From: Clarireedia homoeocarpa
Lineage: Eukaryota > Ascomycota > Leotiomycetes > Helotiales > Rutstroemiaceae
NCBI GenBank assembly: GCA_001465935.1
Contig: LNKV01000009.1
Span: 852,336 to 916,335 of the forward strand
Reading direction: 5' to 3'
DNA: 64,000 nucleotides
In this document: in pieces, positions 35,888-46,362 of the stretch
Numbering within the stretch: the first letter of the stretch is position 1
How the letters are laid out: every line of letters starts with the position of its first letter
Notes under the pieces: generated by a model
What the model saw: only the letters and a program-made list of their open reading frames with translations
The model's database searches: none
What the model was told of the DNA's origin: nothing
Translations under genes and position numbers: made by a program

Positions 35888-38016
35888 TTAAGAAGCAATA
35901 GCACGCTGTCCTGCATTGCTTCCACCACGGTTGTTTTTCCTGGCCTTCGACACTGTGCTCCAGCCATCCTCCTCAAGCGCTGGGGTCTCGGCAGTTGAAG
36001 CAGGGGTTTGTGCAGGGGCAGTAGGTGGAGGACCACCATTTGTGTTCTGCCTGTACTGCCTTCCACCATCGTGGTGTCTTGGACCTCTTGGTGCATGGTG
36101 GCCATCACCTCTGCCACGTGGGCCCCGTGGAATATCATCTCTTGGAGGTTTGGGACCTGAAGATGGGCGTCTCCATGCGCCAGTATCGGATGGCTTTGGT
36201 CGAGCATCTCGCACAATCTCCTTCGGCTTGACAGCTTTGTCGTCCACAATCTCGCCGTTTGCATTCTCGGTCTCAATAGTCTCTGCTTCTTTTGGTGCTT
36301 CTTCGCCCTCGCGTTGTATGATATCGACTTTCTTTGCGTTCTCCTCTGCCTCTTTGGCCTTGGCGGCCTCTTTTTCTTGCTTGGCCTTGTCTTCAGCTTC
36401 CTTCTTCTCTTTGATGGCTTGAAGTCGCTTCTCCTCAATTTCTCTTTCCTTAGCGGCGGTGTCAATTGGTCGGGCAGCTCCGAATGGACTAGCCTTCGCA
36501 TCGCCAGTCGCAGATGGTGATGTCAAGTCTGATGGCGCTTCCGAGACGGTACGCTTAGCAAGGTTCAGCTTAGGTCTGCCGACGGGAGCAGAAGTAAGAG
36601 CCGGAGAGGCTGGAGCCTCACTACCCTCGCGGGATGGAACAGGGGACTTCGCTGCTGGTGGGTCAGGTCTCATTTTAGCGCGCCATTGGTTGTCTTGGTC
36701 AGCCGCAGTAGGGGCCCGCTCGACAGCGGGTCGTTCCTGGAATTCGCGTCTCGGTGGTCTGGATCCATCCTGGGAGCCTTGACCTTGAGGCCGACCTTCA
36801 CCCCAAGCAGCTGGTGATGCTCTGCGGTCTCTGAAACCTTCGGGTCTAGGTCCATCATTTGTACGTGGTCGGCCGCCTTCGCGTGGTGCGCGCTCTTGTT
36901 GAGCAAGAGGTGAGAGGGGCCCTTTTCGCTCCCAGTTTCCGAAATCTCGAACTTTGCCGTCACTCTCTGGCTCACGTGGACCTCTACGATCACCTCCTTC
37001 CTCGCCAAATCGGCTGGCCTGATATCCACGTTCCGAGGTGCGACGATCTCCTCCTCGGTTTGGCAGATCTGGCAATGGTCCCTTCCTGCTCCAGTCTCCA
37101 AGCTCTCTTACATCTGGGCGATCGCCACGATCCTTTGCTGTTAGAGAGGTTAGCAGATGGTGTAAGCAGTGCGATTTCTGACTTACGAGGATCCGCAACA
37201 CTGATTCTGATATTGCGACCTTGAAATTGACTCCCATTTAGGGTCAGGGCTGACTTGAGACCATCCAACGAAGCAAATTCTGCATATCCAAATCCTTTCG
37301 GCTTCATTTCCACTCTGTCTTCAATAATTCGGACATTGATGCATTCGCAGCCGACAAAGAAATCGGTGACGTCGCCAACAGTGGCATCGAAGGAAAGATT
37401 GCCGAGATGAACAGTATAAGGAGGCTTGTCGGGGAGTGGCAGCTCTTCGCGAACCGAATACCCTGATTATCGGTTAGTTTGACAAAGGCCTTTCTTGTCA
37501 ACGAGGGGGCGGGGGAGGGGTTAGATGGGGTCTTGGAAGCGACGAACCTCCAGCATTACCGCCGTAAGTATTGGTGTGAGTACCGTAGCTGCGTCGGTCA
37601 TTGCTGCCGGAACCATATCCAGAAGGACGAGAGTCTGGTCTAGTTAGTTTTTGTATCCTGGCACAATTTGGTCCGCAGATTTGTCCATCTACAACATACC
37701 GGCTGAATGAGAACGTTTAAGTCAGCAAGAATCATAACCAGACGAAAGTCGGAAGTACTCACCAACTGGCATATCCTCCATTTCGTCGGCCCATGAACCC
37801 ATTTCTAAAGACAATCAGTGAAAATCCATATATACAAGACTAACAGGCATCCGTACTCTCATCAGTCAAGAAGGCCCCGAGGGACATCTTCTGCTGGTCT
37901 TTCTTCTTAGGAGCTAATAGATTCACAAGTCAGTCAAGGTGCCTTCGAAAGCTCGCAGACCCGTTGCGGAGGGGCCGCAATCGCATTCTTCGTCCACTGA
38001 TGGAGCGCTTACCCAT
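35888..38016 (-). CDS. TIF3: Translation initiation factor eIF4B (Tif3)
   Basis: RNA-binding stimulator of the eIF4A helicase, cytosolic; 572 residues. Exons in transcript order: 38016-38013 (ATGG only), 37913-37857, 37804-37763, 37702-37700 (candidate 3-base microexon), 37634-37548, 37462-37187 and 37137-35888. The N-terminus MAPKKKDQQKMSLGAFL and GSWADEMEDMP is the conserved fungal eIF4B start. The RRM follows (about 90-170): YTVHLGNLSF (RNP2) and KGFGYAEFAS (RNP1). Then come repeated blocks of the type LGDWSRKGPLP and FGNWERKGPLSP, the 'W-R-x-GPL' repeats of Tif3, and a charged Lys/Glu helix. The C-terminus is rich in Arg, Gly and Pro. If the microexon is skipped, one Ala is lost and the frame is kept. 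Confidence 0.93.
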
Positions 38017-38585
38017 GATTGCGGTGGGTTTTCAGGATAACTGCGCGAGAATCTTTTCAAAAAGACCTTGCGCGTTGTCCGGTTCTTTAAAAAAAATATG
38101 AAAGACCCAAAAAGCCCTTCAATTAAATATCAAGTCTCTTTCTCTTCTCTTGTCGTCCTTCCAATGTTCGAGCGAACCCAAATATATCCTTGCCACTTGG
38201 TCCCGACAATAATTTTTTTTTTCTTTTCGAATGTTTCGATAGTCGTGGTGGGTTGAACGACTTCCAAGTGGAAGATTTATTACGAAGTTTCTAAAAGTGC
38301 GACCTCTCTGGATTTTGCAAGGGTAGCGTATAAAATAAGTGGGGTAAACTTGGTATTAGCGTCGTGTTTTGGCCTTGCAGACTTGCAGACGATCCATCTA
38401 TTCTTCCAAGTCCAGATTTTCATATTTCCATCGACTTGTGCTCTAAGAGGAAGAGAGAACAAGGGAGAAATTCTAACAGGCGATTTCACTCGACAGAACT
38501 CCAATACTACCCAACCCGGATATATCATCATGGCATAGATATTATGCAACCAAGTCATTGTGCTATTCAAAAAATCAAGAACGAT
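38017..38585. promoter_or_regulatory. Divergent promoter region eIF4B / membrane protein
   Basis: 570 bases between oppositely transcribed genes; A/T-rich patches at 38090-38130 and 38208-38225. No specific sites claimed. Confidence 0.45.
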
Positions 38586-39525
38586 ATGGTGACTTCCGGG
38601 GAAACGGGAAGTCCTGTTTCTATGGGTTCCTCTGGCCCCGATCAACCACAAACTCCCAAGCGAGACAAGCTGCCCCTTGAGTTGACGGATGTCATAACAC
38701 CAGCTTTGCGATTTGGTGGTCTTTCTGGTATGTTGGTGCTGCTTTACTTTGTATACCTCACCAAGAAATTTCCTCTTCGATTTTTCATCGTCATGAGCTG
38801 CAAGGTCCAGCATGGTGGTACATGATAATTCTGTCATGGGAATGCCCTCGAAGGCCCCATATCAAGATTTGATCTGGTCCTTAGGGATCGTTAGGATAAA
38901 ACGCGAACGGGTATACACCACAAACTCGACGATATTGGAATTCTGGAGGCTCCTTACTGACATGTATCCGTCAGCCCTTAGCGGAGGCGTAGTGGGTGGC
39001 TTCTCCGGCATCGTCGTTTCCCCAACTCCTATTCTTTTTGCTGCAGCTACAAGCATCCAATGGGGTGTGCTCGGCACCACATTCTGGGGAACCCGTATTG
39101 CTCTGCTTTCACGATATCATACCCCCACCCGACAAGAGAAATCCCTATCAAGTACTCTTGCAGCATCTCTTGCTGGGGCTACTGGTGGTCTGCTGCGTGG
39201 TCGAAAGAATGTCTTGTCTGGATTCTTTGTGTTCGGTGCAATTGGTTACTTGGGTCAGTGGATGTACGACGCGGTGGATGGGAGGAAGATGGAGAACGTG
39301 AACTCAGGCGGCACGGCAGAAGGTGGAAGTGAGAGGGAAACTTGGATGAGATCGAAGTGGGTACCGTGGAAGGCTCTTACTGATGAGGAGTATGAAGCAT
39401 TGTTAAAAGAAAAATTGTTGAGAGTCGATGCTGAAATAGCACTACTGGACGAGAGCTTGGAAAGACTCAAGAGACAGCAGAAGAGCGTTCCCAACGGAGA
39501 TGGGGCAAGTGGAAAAAAGGGCTGA
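38586..39525 (+). CDS. Small Gly-rich membrane protein, possibly mitochondrial
   Basis: Protein of 230 residues, two exons (38586-38727 and 38975-39525) around a rather long intron of 247 bases with CTGAC branch site and phase-1 borders. I do not recognise a named family. Glycine-rich helices are visible: ALSGGVVGGFSGIVVSP, SIQWGVLGTTFWGTRIALLS, a segment with LAGATGGLLRG, and GFFVFGAIGYLGQW. This spacing of small residues recalls the Tim17/Tim22/Tim23 and related mitochondrial inner-membrane proteins. The C-terminus holds a charged coiled coil (EYEALLKEKLLRVDAEIALL). Placement in the Tim17 superfamily is a guess from helix style. An ATG inside the intron (38812) could start an alternative 237-residue protein by intron retention, but the spliced form joins the Gly-rich helix more naturally. 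Confidence 0.75.
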
Positions 39526-39835
39526 TAAGTACTCAAGAACCAAGAGCAGATGTGCACTATTACCGGTAGAGAGCACATCGACCCTGACCTAAAGGAATAT
39601 GTATTTCGCGAAATACTGACATGCAGCTACAGTACGGGAAGACATGTTTCTCATATGACTTCGAATCAACTTGCTTTAGTGACGCCAACAATAAAACCTT
39701 TTTGATTTAGTGTTACAAAATCCGTACTCCTTGATTGCCATCCATGTAACTGTAGCTATAACTACATGCCATCCGCCATCTGCCATCCACGGTAAATAGC
39801 ACAAACCATTTGGTATATAGCTTAACTTTTTTTCA
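39526..39835. other. Convergent intergenic region
   Basis: 310 bases between stops of the Gly-rich membrane protein gene and RRP5. Includes a short CATCCGCCATCTGCCATCC-like direct repeat near 39768-39790. Confidence 0.5.
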
Positions 39836-42800
39836 TTATTTGGCTTCGTCCTTCTTCTCGGCCCTATATTTGACCCATTCCTCCGCCAACGCCCTCACTT
39901 TCTCCTGTGATTTCATGTCGCCATTGACCTCCTCCCATTCACTCCACTTTCTGAACCAGCCTTTTGCCCCCTTCGGTTTCAATCCTTTGATTTTCGCCAC
40001 TCGCTCAAAAACTCCTCTTATGATGCTCTTGTCTCCGCTCTTAATCTCCAAATCTAGTAATTGACTCCATATATCTAGTCTTTTACTCCACTTCGCCAAT
40101 ACGCCTTCAAAGATCGTCCGTCCACGCTCAGGTGAGCCATTTTCAGAGTGGAACTCTAACGCTGCAAACTTAAGGGTAAGAGGGAGGTGCGTATGTGGAG
40201 GAAGGGCTTGGGTGGCACGCATAAGGAGAGCACGGCCACGGTCTGGTGATGCCAGTATGTTAAACAAGAAGTGCGCATAATTATACCATACAGTCGGGGA
40301 CTGAGAGAATTTCTTGGTCAAAGATTGGAACAGCTCATCTGCTTTCTAATTAAATTGTTAGTATTAAAATTAATGATCTCAATAGTGATTTAACATACCT
40401 CGTGTTTACCAGATTGGATGTAGATACTAGCGAGCCGTTCATGGACTTCCTGGGCATCATTGTACTGACATGCTCGCTTGAAGACTTCCTCAACTGTGTC
40501 GTCACTGCCATATGCGACTTCAAGGTTGAGAAGAGCAATCCAGATGTTAAGCTTTTCTGTATCTTCACGCATGTTGATAGTCCGGAGGGCACGTTCTGCA
40601 GTTTCTCTTGCTTTGCTCAGCTCGCTAAGTTGCATTTGGAAGGCCATGTACTGAATCCACAGTTCAGAAGAGTCCGGCTGGCCTAGAAGAAGACGTTCGA
40701 AATCGCTGATAGACTGAGGACCGTTGGCATCAAGATCTCCTGTTCGATCAATCTTGATCTCCGCCTTCCTCCTCTTCTTCTTTTTCGGTTTATCTTCCGC
40801 ACCTTCATCTTCAGAATCGTCGTCAGACCCATCTTCTGGCTGATCGAGTATATCGGCAGACCAATTGAACCCGCCAGTGTCGAGAGCCGGTACGTCGTCT
40901 GCAATATCATGCATCTCTGCGTCAGAATCAGAGATTTTATTATGCTCAGCAACACTTTCGATATCTTGCACATCCTCGAGGTCAATCCCACCATCGCTAT
41001 CATCGTCTAATTCATCGTCAATGTCCATCTCATCAACTTTCACACCCTCTGTACCATAGTCCTCGCTATCATCATCAATTTCTGCTACTTCGCCAAAGTA
41101 TGAAGCTCTCATGCCAAAACTGATGCGCTTCTTGTCTGGATCCATTCTAAGAACGATTGCCTTGACCTCATCGCCTTCCGAATATAGCTTCCTGACATCG
41201 TGCACACGCTTTTCGGCCATTTCACTTTGATGGCAGAGACCACTAACATTCGCTGATCCATCAATGACAATAAAGACGCCGAAGTCCTCGACCTTCCGAA
41301 TCTTGCCGGTAACAATTTGCCCAACTTTGATATCGTTGAAAGTCAATGGAGCAACATAGTCTTTGTCGATAACGGAGTGTTTCAGACTCAATTGGATGTG
41401 ATTCAGACTCTCGTCAATGGCAACGACTTTACCCTTGACCAGTTGATCAATTTGAAACTCCGATTTCCAATCCTTAATGTAAGAATCAGATAGATCGGAG
41501 ATGCGCACGTAGGCTGTAACATTCCCGCCCAGATTCACAAACAGCCCTTTGTCAGCAACATGCTTGACAAAGCCGCGCACGGTTTCATTTACCTTCAACT
41601 GCGAAATCGACGAAATTTCCGGGTCCTGAACTGGAGCTGAAGAACTGAGAACTCTTGATGCGCGAGCGGACAATCTGATTCTCTTGTTCAGTAGGTCAAG
41701 GTCGGTGATACAGACACGTACGATGTCGTTCTTAGAGTATTTAGACGGATCGGCTTCAGCGTAGTCGTCGCTGAGATCTGTAAGATTGATGGGTGCAGAG
41801 ATCGAGTCACTAAGCTGCACCATAACTTGTCTTTCATTGACCCTGGTCACCTTCCCGGGAAGAACCATGCCTTTACTGAGTTTCTCAAAAGTGAGTGCTT
41901 CAGAAGTTTGGCTGAATCGCGCAGTCAGGTCAAGACGATTTGTATTGAGGTCTACGCTTTTAACCTGCACACGGATAGCAGATCCGACGGGGAAGTTAGA
42001 CTCCATATCTCTCAGTAGAGATACATCATCAGATACATCGAGAGCGCTGATGCGACCACGTACGTTGGGGGAAAGGTTCACCCAAACGCAATCGTCGCCA
42101 ATGTTGTTGACGAAAGCTACCCAAGAGGAACCCACTTTGATGCTTTCCATGGTAAGCGGCTCCTGGTGGCTTTCTCTCTGGTCGCTTGGTTTAGCTGACA
42201 GCTCAAAGACCAAGGTCTTTCCTGACCTATGGCTAATGGGTAAGAAACGGTGATTGCGTGCATCGTGAATCCCAAGAACACGGACGTCAAGAATTTGTTT
42301 GGGGGAAAATGATTTCAGGGGCCGCTTTCGGAATTTGATATCTGACCAGGAGTCGAAAACTTGTGATACATCAATTCTGCCTTGGATATTATCCGCAAGC
42401 TGGACATTGATTTGTGTTTCCTTCACCGACGAAATCTTTGCTTTGGTTAGCCTTCCGAGGGTGATGTCATCAAGGCTCTTAATAGTTTCATCAACAGGAT
42501 TGATGGCTTCATGGTTTGTGCCAGCCGCCAGTGGCTTCTGTGATACTTTGCTGGTGTCGGCGTCAACCATCGATAAAAGGAACCTCCTTTGACCATGGTC
42601 GACGGAGAGTACTTTAGCCTCGACAGACTGATATTTCTTCATTCCAAAGTCAGGGAGACGAAGAGCTTCTTCTGGTAACTTGCTTTTGGGCAGAAGACCA
42701 GTGAGACTTCCTCCAAATTGGACGAACACTGCTGTTAAAGTGATATTTTTGACGAACCCATGAACCGTCTCCTTCTCCTTAACATCATCAAATATTTGGA

Positions 42801-45326
42801 GTAACTTATTATTCTGGGCGTCTTTGAGCAAGCTTGGCTTGTTGGTCAAGACTACTAGGCGCTTAGGTTCTGACTTCTCGAGTACAACAAGTTCTTTCAG
42901 CACCTGGCCAACTCTGATCTTCTTCCAGGTTGAGCGGTTCTTGTTTTCTGAGCCATCCGTAAGGTGACCAACTGGCAAAACAGCTCTCAGTCCAAGCTCT
43001 TGGATTTCCACGGAAATATCGTCACTAGACTTTTCCGTAACTAATGCAGATACCACTTCACCAACTTTGAGCTCCTTTAGTGCACTTTGTTGAGCTAGGC
43101 CAAAAACAGATGGATCTTTGCAAGAGACTGTCAATTTTTTGGAGTTAGGGTCGACCTTCAGAACATGAACATTGACAACCTGCCCGACTTTAAAATGCTG
43201 GCTGGGATCTTGAATATAAGCCTCGCTCATTTCGGAAACGGGTAAGAAACCCCGAATCGTACCATAAAACTGGACAACCGCCCCCTTAGGAAGAATGTTA
43301 ACAATAGTCCCTGGGCTTTGCATGGTAGCGCTGAGCTCATCATAAGAGACGAAAGGAGATGACTCAGAGTTAACAAGACTTCGCTTGAGAGTCAACCGAA
43401 TTTGTCGTTTGCTCGGGTCGGTAGATAGTACACGAGCTATAACCGTCATACCTTCCTTGAACTTCTTCTCAGGATGCAGCAACTGTACGTCTGCCATGTG
43501 CATTTCTGGGACAAATCCAGTTATGTTTTCAGCCAAATTGACTAGTAGTCCTCCTACGCCACTCCCGTTAACAACGATCTTCTCCACCTTTCCTTTGACT
43601 ATCTCTCCAACTTTAAGATCTTCAATACGTAGATATGGCTGTTCCAAGACACTCTTTTCGAATGAGAGTAGATATATACCGTCAACAGAGTTATATCCTA
43701 CAACACGACCACGATGAATGGAGCCCACCCTATACGGGCCCGATGTTTCGTCCAAGTTTTCTATTTTGCCATCTTTGACTCGGGAGATATGAACAAATCC
43801 TGGGACGTTCTTGACACCTAGATCCACGAAAAGACCAACTCCTGGCTCGACTTTCTTAACAGTGACCTCTTCAACGATAGAAGATAAAGCCATAACTTCA
43901 AGGGGATTCAATTTCCCAGTCGATACCATAGCGTGTTGAGACTGTAGTGACGTGACATGGTCGAGGAGTGAGACGCCAAGTTTCGGAGGGTCCGTGTTTG
44001 GGAATGTACAAATGATGCGGCCTTTCACTTTGCTACCAAGTTTGTATTTCTTTTCCAAGTCCTTCTCGCCCGTCCCAGCTCCAGAATGCACCAAATCCGC
44101 AGTAACATCGACCATACCCATGACCTTCCCAGCCAGGCCCTTAGGAGTAGTCTCAACAACCAAGATTTCAAGCGCTGTACCAGGAAGGAATGCATCGATC
44201 GTAGGAGCGTCAGCGAGGTAATTCGACTTCTTTAGATTCCCTAGCTTTTGGGTATCTGCGCATAGCTTGACAGTTTTACCATTTGCGCTGAGGCCAGTAA
44301 TCATGCATAGAAGTACGGCGCCTTCTTGCATATCGGCCAATGACACACCATGGCCTATCTCCTTGGACGACATAAAGCCTCGAATGCCAGCATTTTCGAG
44401 ACCAATGTTCATGATGAGGCCATGATGTTCAACGCTAGTAACAGATGCCATGAGGAAGGCATTAGTTATTAGATTTTGCGCAGTAAGAGAGTTATTCGAT
44501 TGCTGAGGTCGAAGTGATAATTCTATTCTTCGTTTAGATTTCGTGCCATTGGCCGACGATGGCTCGTCACTAGTTGAAACAACATATGCTCTCAGGTATT
44601 GGCCAATCTGAAAAATCTTCTTGAGATCAACATCTTCCACTTCCGACTCGGCACTGTTCTTCTCATCTTCGTTTTCTTCGGCAGCAGCGATGGCTTCGAT
44701 CCTTTCTGTGATTTTGTCGGAAATAGAAGTGATTGGAACATATCCTGTGAGATTATTCGGCAATGATAGGGCAATGTCGGTAATATTGATTTGGGAAACT
44801 TGACCAAGGACTAAAGAGCCTGGCACTAATCTCTGCATGATATTAGCAGCAAAACCTCTCTAGGTCGGGCAGAAGCGCCTACCTTATAACTCAGTCCTTC
44901 TATCTTTACCACATCTTCTTCCAGTTCTGCATTTCCAGAAGCTTTCTTATTCTTATTCTTTCCTTTGCTCTTGCCTTTACCCTTGACTTTTGACCCTTCT
45001 TCGCCGTCTTGGTTTATCGCGTCCGGTTTAGAAGATTTCGCACCATTTTGCTCAAAAAGCACATCCCGAGTGGCATCGATTTGAATTTGCTTGTGTTCTA
45101 AAGGCGTAAGAACGCTCGCACCCCCTCTCGGAAATGCCACTTCCTCTTCTCGAACCCTTGATATCGCTGTTGGTGCATTAACCTTCGCACTGGAGGAAGG
45201 TTTCCCCTCTTTCTCTACTCCTCTAGGCCTTTTCGAAGGTCGATCGTCGGAATCTGCCGTCTTCTTCGACCGCATAAAAGAATCATTCGTTGGACCCGTC
45301 TTCCGCTTCTTCTCGATTGACGCCAT
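39836..45326 (-). CDS. RRP5: rRNA biogenesis protein Rrp5
   Basis: Large nucleolar factor needed for early cleavages that yield both 18S and 5.8S rRNA; 1795 residues (yeast 1729). Three exons: 45326-44883, 44832-40399 and 40345-39836, introns 50 and 53 bases, all phase 0. The basic N-terminus (KGKGKSKGKNKNKK) precedes about a dozen S1 RNA-binding domains; repeated signatures such as GFVHISRVKD, GFVPEMHMAD, GFLPVSEMSEAYIQDPSQHF and VSGLCHQSEMAEKRV are easy to see. A long acidic patch (about 1400-1500) follows, then the C-terminal HAT/TPR-like repeats (SELWIQYMAFQMQLSELSKA, IWIALLNLEVAYG, VWYNYAHFLF, IWSQLLDLEIKSGD) which alone support 18S processing in yeast. A run of about ten G lies just upstream of the start. 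Confidence 0.97.
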
Positions 45327-45931
45327 TGTAATTTGGGGGGGGGGGGATTATCAGCGGTGGAAGCAATTTGCAGACGCGCAAGGACGACCTACAAAAAGCT
45401 TCAGAACTTTTTTTCTGCCTATCAAAGTAGTATCGCGAAAATTAGAAAAATTGCAGGGATCAGTGTGAGCTAGGAGTCTAAATCGGGCCAATAGTTTTTC
45501 CGGCGGCTGAGATGTGTGGTGGATGAGTAGCGGCATCGGAATAACTTTACCAAAAACCCCGTCCCCCGTCTTCCTGAAAGCGAACTCGGCAAAATCGCGC
45601 AACAGTATTATGCACAATGCTAACAATTCCCCATTCCTACTTGTGCTGCATGCGGATGCAACTCTACTGTAGGATTACTCCAGGATTACTCCAGTCTCCC
45701 AAACCAGTCACCTTCCAGTCACCTATCACCCACCTATCGCCCACCTACGTAGCTAAAGTGATAAGTAACCTCACATAAGTATCTGCTCGTGAGTTGACAA
45801 TGATGTAGATGTAGTGCTCAAGTGGACGGAATATTGAAATACTTTACCAATCACAGAAATACACATCTCCGCTGGTTTGTTTGATTTTGTTCTCGTGAGG
45901 TATTGTGCAGTTCTTAGTCCAACTAACCATA

Positions 45932-45976
45932 CGTGCCATACGTGCCGTACGTGCCATACCTGCCATACGTGCCATA
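45932..45976. repeat. 9-base tandem repeat (CGTGCCATA)5
   Basis: Five direct copies with single changes in copies 2 and 4. Confidence 0.95.
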
Positions 45977-46047
45977 CAAAAGAAATTCCCCCTAAGGTAC
46001 GGCACAGGCTACGAGAATGACCAAAACTCAATAAAACCCTTGTATGC

Positions 46048-46122
46048 GAGGGCGCTGGCTCTTTGGCTCTTTGGCTCTGGCTCTTTGGCGCTGGCTCTTT
46101 GGCTCTGGCTCTGGCTCTGGCT
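46048..46122. repeat. GGCTCT-type simple repeat
   Basis: Imperfect alternation of GGCTCT and GGCTCTTT units. Confidence 0.9.
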
Positions 46123-46362
46123 CAGGATCACAGGCAAATACAAAACCTGGTTTCGCGGGGCAACTAAATCGTTGTGGATGTATTTATATTACTGTACGGG
46201 ACATTAGGTAGGTATTAGGTGTAAGGTATGATAACTACCTCATACATCCGCGTCATTTCATAAAAGGAGAACGCGTCCCTCAGAAATACCCCCAACACAC
46301 AAGTCTAATTTCATTTCGAAAGCGACTCAATCCGTCCCTCAACACTCCGACACAAACTTGGA

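Larger units (their letters stand above)
45327..46362. promoter_or_regulatory. Divergent promoter region of RRP5 with two repeats
   Basis: 1 kb between RRP5 and the YML020W-like gene. It holds a 9-base repeat (45932-45976) and a GGCTCT/GGCTCTTT repeat (about 46048-46122). No gene seen. Confidence 0.5.

Noticed and set aside
35881..36501. 206-codon Arg/Lys-rich frame on the minus strand
   Set aside because: Same strand but other frame of the eIF4B last exon; the eIF4B frame carries the conserved blocks.
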